Shown: one piece after another, positions 1-7,108 of the stretch
Numbering within the stretch: the first letter of the stretch is position 1
Layout: every line of letters starts with the position of its first letter
Source: Oscillospiraceae bacterium
GTDB lineage: Bacteria; Bacillota; Clostridia; Oscillospirales; Acutalibacteraceae
Direction of reading: 5' to 3'
NCBI GenBank assembly: GCA_902774165.1
Contig: CACYHJ010000044.1
Location: 1-22,358, forward strand
DNA length: 22,358 nucleotides
The notes under the pieces: model-generated
Databases searched by the model: none
What the model saw: only the letters and a program-made list of their open reading frames with translations
What the model was told of the DNA's origin: nothing
Translations under genes and position numbers: made by a program

Positions 1-92
1 GCGACGGTTACGTTCTTTCGCTGGAAACAAAAATCGCAGGGAATTCCCTGCGAAACGCGATTGATCTGTACAGAGTGATCGACGCGGTATAG
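1..92 (+). CDS. C-terminal end of an unidentified protein (5' end outside window)
   Basis: An open frame starting at base 3 runs off the left edge and ends at TAG 90-92, giving 29 residues that end ...LYRVIDAV. The composition (DGYVLSLETKIAGNS, then NAIDLYRVIDAV) looks like a real protein tail, and the other two forward frames close earlier. I do not recognise the family. An 18-bp perfect palindrome lies inside the coding end. The gene converges on the minus-strand Xre regulator that follows. Confidence 0.5.
   Translation, partial: DGYVLSLETKIAGNSLRNAIDLYRVIDAV
35..52. repeat. 18-bp perfect palindrome inside a coding end
   Basis: CGCAGGGAATTCCCTGCG is fully self-complementary (9-bp arms, no spacer). 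It lies 38 bases before the stop of the truncated gene and 70 bases beyond the stop of the converging Xre gene. No T-run follows on either strand, so it is not a clear intrinsic terminator. It may be a chance codon-level palindrome or a weak bidirectional hairpin. Confidence 0.35.
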
Positions 93-121
93 CGGCGAAA
101 CGCGCTGCGGACCCTGCGGAT

Positions 122-322
122 TTATTCTTTTACATATTTTATAATATCCTCCACCTGACAATCCAGCACAAAACACAGCGCGTCCAGCGTCCGGGTGCTG
201 ATGTCTTTGCCGTGCTTCATCCGGTGAAAGGTATTTGCGGAAAAGCCTTCATGAAAAATCAGATAATACTCGGTAACGTTCTTTTTGAGAAGCGTCTGGT
301 AAAACGGTTCATAGCTGATCAT
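122..322 (-). CDS. Small Xre/Cro-type helix-turn-helix regulator (HTH_26-like)
   Basis: This 66-residue protein is essentially a single helix-turn-helix domain. It runs from MISYEPFYQTLLKKN, through a recognition region EGFSANTFHRMKHGKDISTRT, to LDALCFVLDCQVEDIIKY. That ending is typical of the small Cro/C1-type HTH_26 family, which are stand-alone DNA-binding regulators. The start is ATG at 322, because GGTGAG lies about four bases upstream; a GTG at 331 would overlap that ribosome site. The gene is divergent from the promoter at 359-387 and its start lies only 37 bases away, so control of that promoter and of itself is plausible. No effector domain is present. The class call is firm; the target is inferred from position only. 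Confidence 0.85.
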   Translation of the reverse strand: MISYEPFYQTLLKKNVTEYYLIFHEGFSANTFHRMKHGKDISTRTLDALCFVLDCQVEDIIKYVKE

Positions 323-358
323 TTTTCTCACCGTTTACAGATTATCATACTTAATCTC

Positions 359-387
359 TTGACTATGCCTAATATATTGAGTATAAT
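359..387 (+). promoter_or_regulatory. Sigma-A promoter for the peptide/LRR operon
   Basis: TTGACT (359-364) and TATAAT (382-387) are separated by exactly 17 bases, a near-consensus housekeeping promoter. Transcription would start near 394, about 50 bases before the 45-residue peptide. The -10 is flanked by TTGA (377-380) and TCAA (389-392), a short inverted pair that could be part of an operator for the divergent Xre protein; this is weak. Confidence 0.78.
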
Positions 388-445
388 ATCAAATAAACAG
401 TCGGCCCGTTCCGTATCATATCAATGAAACGGAGGTGAATTCTGT

Positions 446-583
446 ATGATGGCGTTTCCGATGGTATTGATCGGCTGGTTTCTTGCCGTGATCGACGTTT
501 TTACCCGCTTCGCTGCGACCCTCAGCGGGAAAAGCCAGCAGGAGATTCTGGAACAGATCGGTCTTGCTCAGCCGCAGGAGTAA
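446..583 (+). CDS. 45-residue small membrane peptide
   Basis: ATG 446 follows GGAGGTG (431-437) by eight bases, an excellent ribosome site, and the frame ends at TAA 581-583. The peptide starts MMAFPMVLIGWFLAVIDVF, one hydrophobic membrane segment at about residues 2-20. A polar tail (SGKSQQEILEQIGLAQPQE) follows. It is the first gene after the strong promoter at 359-387 and precedes two LRR surface proteins. The next gene also opens with an uncleaved-looking hydrophobic helix. I recognise no family. It could be a membrane partner of the LRR proteins, a leader peptide whose translation affects the hairpin after its stop, or a toxin-like peptide. That it is translated is likely from the ribosome site; the function is unknown. 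Confidence 0.65.
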   Translation: MMAFPMVLIGWFLAVIDVFTRFAATLSGKSQQEILEQIGLAQPQE

Positions 584-595
584 GGCCGGACGATC

Positions 596-630
596 CCCCG
601 GTGATCCTGTAAAATACGGATCATCCGGGG
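596..630 (+). terminator. Intercistronic hairpin, possible attenuator
   Basis: CCCCGGTGATCC (596-607) pairs with GGATCA (618-623) and CCGGGG (625-630), a 12-bp stem with one bulged T and a 10-base loop. It begins 13 bases after the peptide stop. T-runs follow (635-656) but not immediately, so termination may be partial. It would let the peptide be made in excess over the downstream LRR proteins. Confidence 0.45.
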
Positions 631-766
631 AAATTTGTATCGTTTTTATCGTTTTTGATATCACTTTTACCGAACTGCCCAAAACGGACGGAGCATGGTG
701 TATCATGGTGATATGCCGGGCAACCGTCCGGCAGGCAAGATACAAATACCGAAAGGAGTATTACCG

Positions 767-1714
767 ATGAGTTCAATGAGCTTTTTTGTCAGTCAGTTCA
801 TCAATTTATTGTTTGCGACCTTATTCATGATTATGTCCGCAATCGGGGTCAATCCCATGAAACGTACGGAACCTGCGACGCCGACAGCTCCGAGCGTCGA
901 TCTTGACGCTCCGTATGTTTTTGAGAGCGAGCCGGAATACGAGGAGTATTATGATTATATTTCCGAGCAACAGCTTAAAAATGTTCGGGAAAACGGCGGA
1001 GATATCGCCGCATGGACCAAAAAGGCGGAACAGATCAGGGAACGCCTTGACGATGTGATCCTTGTCGACGGCATACAGTATGCGCTTTATCAAAATAAAA
1101 CAGCGTCGGTCATCGACTCACAAGTTTCGTTGACAACCGCAAAGATCCCGGAGTCTGTCAACGGATATAAAGTCGTCGGCGTAACGGCTTTCTATGCGCC
1201 CGAGCGGGGAGTCAATTCCTCGAATGTCACCGAGCTCACGATCCCCGATACCGTGGAATACATCGGCGAAGACGCGTTTGCGTACTCGACCTCGCTCCGC
1301 GTCGCCAATATCGGGCGCAGGGTGAAATACGTCGGGAGCGGAGCTTTTAATTATTGTTATAAGCTCACGGTCGTCAATCTGCCCGACGCGCTTGAAGCAG
1401 TATCAAACGGGATGTTTTCTCAGTGTTACGCGCTCACGGAAGTCCGTTTCGGTAAGGGAGTTAAGCAAATCAACGACGGCGCTTTCGGCAGCTGCATGTT
1501 TTTGGATCACGTCGTCCTGCCGGGCTCAGTGACCGAAATCGGCGCCGCGTTCCAGGATTGCCGGAATCTGAAAGAGATCTATATTCCCGCGTCCGTAACG
1601 GAGATCGACCGCAGCGCGTTTTATCAGACAAGGAAGGTAACGATCCGTGGCGAAGCGGGGTCCTATGCCGAGACTTACGCAAAAGAGAACGGTTTTAAAT
1701 TTGTTGTCGAATAA
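767..1714 (+). CDS. Membrane-anchored BspA-type leucine-rich-repeat protein
   Basis: This is a 315-residue surface protein. The start at ATG 767 is set by AAAGGAG (752-758) eight bases upstream; the frame is open further upstream but has no ribosome site there. Residues about 5-26 (SFFVSQFINLLFATLFMIM) form a hydrophobic helix without an obvious signal-peptidase site, so I infer an N-terminal anchor. An acidic, Tyr/Glu-rich linker follows (about 45-100). From about residue 110 there are LRR_5 repeats with the usual pattern of IPDTVEYIGEDAFAYSTSL-like units. The C-terminal motif IRGEAGSYAETYAKENGFKF is a standard ending for this family. BspA-type LRR proteins bind host or microbial surface ligands; the ligand here is unknown. 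It sits 18 bases before the next LRR gene, in the same operon. Confidence 0.87.
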   Translation: MSSMSFFVSQFINLLFATLFMIMSAIGVNPMKRTEPATPTAPSVDLDAPYVFESEPEYEEYYDYISEQQLKNVRENGGDIAAWTKKAEQIRERLDDVILVDGIQYALYQNKTASVIDSQVSLTTAKIPESVNGYKVVGVTAFYAPERGVNSSNVTELTIPDTVEYIGEDAFAYSTSLRVANIGRRVKYVGSGAFNYCYKLTVVNLPDALEAVSNGMFSQCYALTEVRFGKGVKQINDGAFGSCMFLDHVVLPGSVTEIGAAFQDCRNLKEIYIPASVTEIDRSAFYQTRKVTIRGEAGSYAETYAKENGFKFVVE

Positions 1715-1732
1715 TATTCGGAGGTAATAAAT

Positions 1733-3430
1733 ATGGCAGGTAAAAAAGTGATTTCACTGATTCTGTCGGCGTTGCTGCTTCTTGCAGGATTGCCGCTTTC
1801 GGCAACCGCCGCGGATATCGTCGCGAGCGGCGTCTGCGGCGCGGAGGGCGACAATATCGCATGGACGCTGGACGGCGACGGAACGCTGACGCTGAGCGGA
1901 ACCGGATCGACCGTTGATTACGCCGTCACCACCACGGCGAGCGTCAACCCGTTCCGCAGCAACGCCTCGATCAAAAACATCGTGGTCGGCGAGGGGATCA
2001 CGCGCGTCGGAAATTATCTGTTCCATCAGGCGGAAAACGTCGTGAGCGTATCTCTGCCGGACAGCCTTTCCGTTCTCGGCGACGGCGCGTTCAAGGGGTG
2101 CGCGTCGCTCCCGCAGATCATTCTGCCCGAATACCTTACGACCGTGGGGGATTCGGCCTTTATGGACTGCGCGGCGCTTGACGGCGTCGTCATTCCCGAA
2201 AGCGTGACGGAGATCAGCAACCAGGCGTTCAAGGGGTGCTCCGGCATGAAGACGGTTACGCTGCCGGAGACGCAGCCGCACTTTGGGACCTTTGTGTTTT
2301 CAGACTCCGGGCTTTCCGGTACCTTTGCGCTGCCGGAGGGTTATACCCGGATCCCCGACTATATGTTCAGCGGCACCGCGATCACCGGGATCGTCCTCCC
2401 GCAGAGCCTCACCACGATCTCTCTGGGAGCGTTCGATAGCTGCCGGCTGCTTGAGAGCGTCGAGATCCCCGACAGTGTGACCACGATGGGCAAATATGTG
2501 TTTTCCGGCTGCTTCGCGCTCTCGTCCGTCCGGCTCCCTGCCAACCTGACGGAGATCCCGGTTGGCGCGTTCACGCAGGCGAAGCTGACGAGCATCGAGA
2601 TCCCGCAGCACGTAACGACCATCGGCTCTTCCGCGTTCTTCGCCTGCAAATCCCTGACGGACGTTCAGCTCCCGGCGGATCTGAAAATGATTCAGGGGAC
2701 GGCGTTCCAGCGGTGCACCGCGCTGGAGCGCATCGTCATTCCGCAGGGAACGGAGCGGATCATGGAAAAGGCGTTCTATGAATGCGACGCGCTGAAATAC
2801 GTGTTCTATCCCGGCACAAGGTCCGAATGGAGCGGGATCATCATTGGCAAAAATAACGCCGGTCTGACGAACGGCGGCGCGGTCGTCCATTACGAGGCGG
2901 TCGACCATACGCCGGTCTTTTCCGCGCGAGGTGATGAGGTGACCGCGAATTGCGTCCACGGCGCCGGATATTATGAATCCTTCGTCTGTGCCGAGAGCGG
3001 CTGCGACGCGGCGTTCCCCGACCGGTTTACGGAAACCGCGCCCATCGCGCCGGACGTGCACGAAAACACCGTCGACGTGGCGGAAACGAATTCCACTTAC
3101 ACCGAGCACGGCTACACCGCGGGCGTCTACTGCAACGATTGCGGACAGTATATCTCCGGCCATGAGGAAAAGCCGCTGCTCGTCCCCGACGAGCCGGTCA
3201 CCGAGCCGGAGGAACCCGTCACTGAACCGAAGCCGACCGATCCCACGACAGAGCCGGCGACGGAGCCGACAACGGAACCCGCGACCGTCCCCGCCGCGCC
3301 GACCGGCGCGATCCACGGCGCGCGCTGCTTCTGCTATACCTACACCGGAAACAGTCTGTTTGTCCATATCGTCCGCTTCCTCTGCGCGGCGTATAACTTT
3401 TTGTGGAACCTGCGCGACGCAGTGGGATGA
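1733..3430 (+). CDS. Secreted BspA-type leucine-rich-repeat protein
   Basis: 565 residues; ATG 1733 is preceded by GGAGGT. A signal peptide (about 1-26, MAGKKVISLILSALLLLAG) is followed by the cap domain common in clostridial BspA proteins (CGAEGDNIAWTLDGDGTLTL). About eleven LRR_5 repeats of roughly 22 residues run to about 365, ending in a GTRSEWSGIIIG element that usually closes such arrays. A region with CxxC-like pairs (CAESGC, CNDCG; about 400-485) and a Pro/Thr/Glu linker (about 490-525) follow. The last 35 residues combine a Cys pair (RCFCY) with an amphipathic helix (FVHIVRFLCAAYNFLWNL), an ending I associate with Ruminococcaceae surface proteins and possibly with anchoring. There is no LPXTG motif. 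It is the last gene of the operon, followed by a strong terminator. Confidence 0.92.
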   Translation: MAGKKVISLILSALLLLAGLPLSATAADIVASGVCGAEGDNIAWTLDGDGTLTLSGTGSTVDYAVTTTASVNPFRSNASIKNIVVGEGITRVGNYLFHQAENVVSVSLPDSLSVLGDGAFKGCASLPQIILPEYLTTVGDSAFMDCAALDGVVIPESVTEISNQAFKGCSGMKTVTLPETQPHFGTFVFSDSGLSGTFALPEGYTRIPDYMFSGTAITGIVLPQSLTTISLGAFDSCRLLESVEIPDSVTTMGKYVFSGCFALSSVRLPANLTEIPVGAFTQAKLTSIEIPQHVTTIGSSAFFACKSLTDVQLPADLKMIQGTAFQRCTALERIVIPQGTERIMEKAFYECDALKYVFYPGTRSEWSGIIIGKNNAGLTNGGAVVHYEAVDHTPVFSARGDEVTANCVHGAGYYESFVCAESGCDAAFPDRFTETAPIAPDVHENTVDVAETNSTYTEHGYTAGVYCNDCGQYISGHEEKPLLVPDEPVTEPEEPVTEPKPTDPTTEPATEPTTEPATVPAAPTGAIHGARCFCYTYTGNSLFVHIVRFLCAAYNFLWNLRDAVG

Positions 3431-3494
3431 GCCGGGCGATCGGCGTACGGCTCAGTCAAAGATACCATATCTTTTTTGTATCCTTTTTTCCGGG

Positions 3495-3533
3495 GGGCTG
3501 CCGAACCTTGATGCGGCAGCCCTCTGTTTTTTT
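3495..3533 (+). terminator. Intrinsic terminator of the LRR operon
   Basis: GGGCTGCCG (3495-3503) pairs perfectly with CGGCAGCCC (3514-3522) around a 10-base loop, followed by TCTG and seven T. It lies 65 bases after the stop of the second LRR gene. Confidence 0.92.
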
Positions 3534-3641
3534 GCGGATTTTTTTCTTGCGAAATAATATTTTTTTGACAATCCCTGTTAAGATTTCCCTCTGAATTCCG
3601 ACATAATGGGTGAGGACCTCAAAAACGAAGGATGATCATCT

Positions 3642-4196
3642 GTGAACGAAGCCGCGATTGCCGCGCTTTACCGGGCGCGGTCCGAGGACGCGATCCGCGA
3701 AACGGAGGAAAACTACGGCGAGGCGTGCCGCCGGTTGGCGCTGCGACTGCTGCAGAACGAAGAGGACGCGGAGGAAGTCCTGAACGACGCGTATCTCGCA
3801 CTGTGGAACAGCTTTGAGCGCGAAGAACCGAAGCATCTCAAGGCGTATCTGTTCAAAACCGTGCGGTATCTCGCATGCGACAAACTGAAAAAACGCGCCG
3901 CCGGGAAGCGCGCCGCCCCGCCGATCCCGCTGGAGGAGCTGGCGGAAATCCTGCCGGCGCCCGATACTGCCGAACAGCAGGTCGACGCGCAGGAGCTTGC
4001 CGGGGCGCTGGACCGGTTTCTGAAAGGGGAATCGGAGCGGAACCGATACGTCTTCCTCCGCCGGTATTTCCATTGCGACAGCGTCGGCGAGATCGCCGCG
4101 GCGCTGGGAACCTCGGAACCGGCGGTTTCCGTCATGCTGAACCGGGTGAAGAAGAAAATGAAAGAATATTTGAGAAAGGAGGGATTTTCGGTATGA
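3642..4196 (+). CDS. ECF-type RNA polymerase sigma factor
   Basis: 184 residues, GTG start with GAAGGA (3627-3632) nine bases upstream. Region 2 is at about residues 25-85, with the motifs ENEEDAEEVLNDAYLALWN-like, SFEREEPKHLKAYLFKTVR and the basic DKLKKRAAGKR. A linker precedes region 4 (about 125-180: YFHCDSVGEIAAALGTSEPAVSVMLNRVKKKMKEY), the helix-turn-helix that reads -35 elements. There is no region 1 or 3, so it belongs to the extracytoplasmic-function class. Its stop overlaps the start of the next gene (ATGA), so the two are translationally coupled, as usual for a sigma factor and its membrane regulator. A TTGACA at 3565-3570 lies upstream but no convincing -10 is placed; an autoregulated ECF promoter is possible. 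Confidence 0.92.
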   Translation: MNEAAIAALYRARSEDAIRETEENYGEACRRLALRLLQNEEDAEEVLNDAYLALWNSFEREEPKHLKAYLFKTVRYLACDKLKKRAAGKRAAPPIPLEELAEILPAPDTAEQQVDAQELAGALDRFLKGESERNRYVFLRRYFHCDSVGEIAAALGTSEPAVSVMLNRVKKKMKEYLRKEGFSV

Positions 4197-5089
4197 ATCC
4201 GCTGTTTGAAGCGATGAGCCATGTGGACGACGCGCTGATCGCGGAAGCAGAAGCGCCGCCGAAAAAGCAAAAGCGCGTCTATTGGATTTCCGTCGCCGTC
4301 AGCGCGGCGACAGCCGCGGCGGTCGCGGGGCTGCTCGTGATGAACGCAAAGAGAACGCCGGAAATCCCCCTTTCGCCGCACAACGGGATCGTCTCGACGC
4401 AGACCGACCCGACGGTTACGGAATCCACCGCCGCGCCGACGGACATCATCGACGCGCCCGAGACGGAAGCGTCGTCCGGAAGCTCCGTCCCTGTTTTGAC
4501 GACGGTCATTCCGACGACCGCGCCGACGACAAGCCCGTCAACGGTTCCGACAACTTCACCGACGACGCTGCCGTCAACCGTGCCCACCGCGGAACCGTCC
4601 TCGGCAGCGCCGACCGAACCGCCCGCGACAGTTCCGACCTCTGCGCCTACGACGGCGGAGCCGACTGTCCCGACGGTCAGCCCGACCGCGTCGCAGACCG
4701 CCGTTCCCTCATCGGAACCGACGAGCGAACCGGCGTCCGAGCTGCTGAATTCGGTCGCCCCGACCGCGGTTTCCGATTCCCCGACCGCGGTGAATATCAT
4801 CACCGGCCCGACGACGGAACCGAATACGGTCGACGAACCGACCTCGGAGCCGAATACCGTTACCGACCCGACGACGGAGCCGAATATCGTTACCGACCCC
4901 GTGTTCTATATTGAGTTTGCCGATTTCGGCGAATACAGATACGAACTGCAGGAAGACGTCAGGGTGACGCCGGAAATGGTCGGCGACGCGCTGGGCTTTG
5001 CCATGGACGGCAGACAGGTGTTTGCCTGCCGCACGGACGGCAATCTGATCCTTGTGCGGACGGGGGCCGAATTTCTTGCCTACGGATAA
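4193..5089 (+). CDS. Single-pass membrane protein with Thr/Pro stalk, probable anti-sigma factor or sensor
   Basis: 298 residues; ATG 4193 overlaps the sigma-factor stop. A short cytoplasmic N-terminus (MNPLFEAMSHVDDALIAEAE, then basic PPKKQKR) precedes one membrane helix at about 30-51. A very long Thr/Pro/Ser/Glu stalk (about 60-245, many PTT, EPT and TEPN units) follows. A small C-terminal domain (about 246-298) ends GDALGFAMDGRQVFACRTDGNLILVRTGAEFLAYG, placed outside the cell. There is no zinc-finger anti-sigma motif (HxxxCxxC). The anti-sigma role is inferred from the coupled position and the layout of cytoplasmic tail, membrane helix and outer sensor. The stalk resembles wall-spanning linkers of polysaccharide sensors such as RsgI, but sequence similarity is not claimed. 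The stalk is low-complexity and likely varies in length between strains. Confidence 0.75.
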   Translation: MNPLFEAMSHVDDALIAEAEAPPKKQKRVYWISVAVSAATAAAVAGLLVMNAKRTPEIPLSPHNGIVSTQTDPTVTESTAAPTDIIDAPETEASSGSSVPVLTTVIPTTAPTTSPSTVPTTSPTTLPSTVPTAEPSSAAPTEPPATVPTSAPTTAEPTVPTVSPTASQTAVPSSEPTSEPASELLNSVAPTAVSDSPTAVNIITGPTTEPNTVDEPTSEPNTVTDPTTEPNIVTDPVFYIEFADFGEYRYELQEDVRVTPEMVGDALGFAMDGRQVFACRTDGNLILVRTGAEFLAYG

Positions 5090-5131
5090 GATTTCAGATC
5101 ACTTATAAAAATGACAAAAGGAGGACTTTTC

Positions 5132-6541
5132 ATGAATAAGACAGCAATGAGAGCGGCCGCGGCGCTGCATGCGGTCCTGATGCTGCTCGGGCTTTCCGGT
5201 CTCGGCGTTCTTGCCGCGGACGCGTCCGGGAAGATCGACCCGCAGCTCGCCGGAATGCTTGAAACGGCGGAAGACGGCGACGTTTTTCATATCGACGTCT
5301 GGCTGGATTATGAATTCGACGAATCCACGCTCCGTCAGCCGGACGGCAGAGACGGCGCACAGTGGAAGGATTACAGGGCCCGCCTGACGCAGGCCGCGGA
5401 GGAATACTATACGCGCGTTGTCGGCGAATACGCGGAAAACCTCAAGGGCCTTGCGGACGACGCGGAAATCATGACGCTCTGCCCGGTGATCGAATGCAGC
5501 GCGACAAAGGCGAACATGGGCCGGATCGCCGGTCTGGACAGGGTCGTCAGCATCATGTGCGCAGATCTTGCCCCCGTCCCCGCGATTGATTCCATGGCGG
5601 AAACGCAGCCCGACGCTTCTCTTGCCGGCGATGTCAACGAAGACGGTTTCGTCCGCACCGGGGACGCGCGCGCCATTCTGCGCCACGCCGCAAGCGTGGA
5701 AAAGCTCTGTACGCTGCGGGAGCTCGCGATCGCGGACGTTACCGGCGACGGATTTGTCCGCACGGACGACGCGCGGCGCGCTCTGCGGATCTCGGCCGGG
5801 ATCGAGACCGGCGGAACGGTCCTCTGCCCCGAAAAGAAAGACCTGTCCGCGCTGCGGACGGGAACGGTCGCGGGAAACAATCTTTACGATCTTTCCGAGC
5901 CCCGCGAGCTGGTTGCCGGCATGAGCTACGTATTCGCTGCGAAGGTGCTCCGGGCGGTCGACTACCAGACGGAATTCAACAAGGACGCGACGCCGGCGGA
6001 GCTTGGCGATATCAGGAACGAGGCGATGACTTACCTTGAAATCGAGGTCGTCGAGAACCTCAAGGGAAATCTGCTGAAAAATACGAAGATCCCGTTCTTC
6101 AAGGGCGGAGGGGTCACCGCGGACGGAAGATATATCGAGCTGTTTGAACATGATCTGATCCCGGAGGAGGGAAGGTATTATGTGTTCGTCGCTTACGCCC
6201 GGCAGGACGGCTCTCTGATCGGCGGCTGCGAATACGGATGCGTCCCGCTGGAAGAGAAGATCAACAACGAGAACCTTGACGAATCCGAAGTGATCCGGCG
6301 TTTTCGCGCCGCATGCGCTTCTCCCGCGCCGATTTTTGCCGACAGCCAGTATCTGCATTATCTTGCCCGCTGGGACGCGGATTTTGTAAGCGAGGCGGAT
6401 AATCTGGAAAGGTCCATGGAGATCCGGGAGCCGGACAAGGCGGCGATCGCCGCGTATCAGGCGGAAAAACGGGCGAAATACGAGCAGCCGTCCGGCGGCG
6501 GGACCGAGCCTCCGCCTCCGACGGAACCGTTCGGCGCCTGA
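5132..6541 (+). CDS. Secreted dockerin-containing protein of unknown activity
   Basis: 469 residues; ATG 5132 is preceded by AAAGGAGG. The signal peptide is about 1-28 (ending LGVLAADA). Residues about 35-150 (FHIDVWLDYEF, then CPVIECSATKANMGRIAGL) recall a subtilase-propeptide (I9) fold, but this is only a resemblance. A type I dockerin lies at about 165-225, with two calcium loops DVNEDGFVRTGD and DVTGDGFVRTDD, each followed by a DAR-x-x-LR helix; dockerins bind cohesins on scaffolds or the cell surface. Residues about 245-440 form a globular domain (ENLKGNLLKNTKIPFF, YYVFVAYARQDGSLIGG) whose function I do not recognise. The end is Gly/Pro/Glu-rich. A dockerin in mid-protein is unusual, as it is usually terminal. 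It lies 42 bases after the stalk gene and is probably the output of the sigma system. Confidence 0.85.
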   Translation: MNKTAMRAAAALHAVLMLLGLSGLGVLAADASGKIDPQLAGMLETAEDGDVFHIDVWLDYEFDESTLRQPDGRDGAQWKDYRARLTQAAEEYYTRVVGEYAENLKGLADDAEIMTLCPVIECSATKANMGRIAGLDRVVSIMCADLAPVPAIDSMAETQPDASLAGDVNEDGFVRTGDARAILRHAASVEKLCTLRELAIADVTGDGFVRTDDARRALRISAGIETGGTVLCPEKKDLSALRTGTVAGNNLYDLSEPRELVAGMSYVFAAKVLRAVDYQTEFNKDATPAELGDIRNEAMTYLEIEVVENLKGNLLKNTKIPFFKGGGVTADGRYIELFEHDLIPEEGRYYVFVAYARQDGSLIGGCEYGCVPLEEKINNENLDESEVIRRFRAACASPAPIFADSQYLHYLARWDADFVSEADNLERSMEIREPDKAAIAAYQAEKRAKYEQPSGGGTEPPPPTEPFGA

Positions 6542-6580
6542 AAGAAGCGGGACTCGTTCCAATAAAATCATCCAATGAAC

Positions 6581-6604
6581 TGCGGGGCGCTTTTGCGCCC
6601 CGCA
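6581..6604. terminator. Perfect GC-rich hairpin between convergent genes
   Basis: TGCGGGGCGC, loop TTTT, GCGCCCCGCA: a 10-bp perfect stem midway between the dockerin gene and the convergent DUF1492 gene. Neither strand has a T-run after it, so termination would be atypical. The stem core GCGGGGCG/CGCCCCGCAAATC recurs in the terminator at 20923-20965. Confidence 0.5.
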
Positions 6605-6606
6605 AA

Positions 6607-7026
6607 TCAATGCCCCTCTCTGAGTTTTTCCAGATGCTCCACGCCCCGGTCGCGGATGCGCCGCAGGTGCCGCTCCGAGATCCCCATGACCTCGGCGACG
6701 TCTTTCCAGGGCATCAGCCGGACGTATTTGAGCATAAGGCACATGACCTCGTCGAGATTATCCAGCCGGGCGATCTCGTCCGCCGTCTCGCAGATGAGCT
6801 CGTCCAGCTGCAGGATCTTCTGCCGGCAGCACTCCGTTTTCTCGTTCAGCTTGTCCAGCAGTAGGTCCATCCGGTCCTCCCTGCCGGAGGATCGGACCTT
6901 CGTCTGCCCGTAGCTCATCGCCGAAAGCTCCTGCGTGCGCGCGGTGATCTCCTCGATCTCCTGCCGCAGCAGCGCGATCCGGTCGTTGTGGTTTTTCACC
7001 TGTTCAAGATATTCGATGGTGCTCAA
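6607..7026 (-). CDS. DUF1492-like phage regulatory protein
   Basis: 139 residues. The start is TTG at 7026, with AGAAGG eight bases upstream; further upstream the frame stays open but codes through a hairpin and an operator. The N-terminal two-thirds is a helical, coiled-coil-like region (YLEQVKNHNDRIALLRQEIE, and MDLLLDKLNEKTECCRQKIL). The C-terminus is a sigma-region-4-like HTH (YVRLMPWKDVAEVMGISERHLRRIRDRGVEHL). This matches the DUF1492 family of phage and prophage proteins, thought to regulate late genes. It lies 82 bases downstream of a Cro-like gene on the same strand. No phage structural gene is present, so it appears to be a remnant or a domesticated regulator. Confidence 0.72.
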   Translation of the reverse strand: MSTIEYLEQVKNHNDRIALLRQEIEEITARTQELSAMSYGQTKVRSSGREDRMDLLLDKLNEKTECCRQKILQLDELICETADEIARLDNLDEVMCLMLKYVRLMPWKDVAEVMGISERHLRRIRDRGVEHLEKLREGH

Positions 7027-7044
7027 GTTGCAAGCCTTCTTTCC

Positions 7045-7071
7045 CGCGCCGGAGTTTTTCCCTCCGGCGCG
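7045..7071. repeat. Intercistronic perfect hairpin
   Basis: CGCGCCGGAG (7045-7054) and CTCCGGCGCG (7062-7071) form a perfect 10-bp stem with a 7-base loop between the Cro-like gene and DUF1492. On the minus strand it is followed by GGGAAAGAAGG, the DUF1492 ribosome site, not a T-run. It may protect or modulate the mRNA rather than terminate it. Confidence 0.45.
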
Positions 7072-7092
7072 TTGTCTTATCGGTTGAAAAAA

Positions 7093-7107
7093 TGCACGGC
7101 TCGTGCA
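7093..7107. promoter_or_regulatory. Repressor operator O1 (TGCACG-N3-CGTGCA)
   Basis: TGCACG GCT CGTGCA is a perfect inverted repeat, extended by AA and TT to 19 bp. It sits immediately beyond the stop codon of the Cro-like gene. The same motif occurs at 7406-7420 and, imperfectly, at 7431-7445, so it is probably a distal third operator. Confidence 0.6.
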
Positions 7108-7108
7108 T

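Noticed and set aside
584..766. Upstream start of the first LRR gene at about 695
   Set aside because: The frame is open there but has no ribosome site and the added residues are not hydrophobic or signal-like; ATG 767 has AAAGGAG at proper distance.
3565..3607. TTGACA as full promoter of the sigma-factor operon
   Set aside because: No acceptable -10 at 16-18 bases; TAAGAT is only 8 bases away and CATAAT 31 bases away, so only a -35-like word can be claimed.
5099..6742. Long minus-strand open frame (547 codons) across the dockerin gene
   Set aside because: Arg/Gly/Asp-rich antisense translation, no ribosome site; the plus strand has signal peptide, dockerin motifs and a strong ribosome site.
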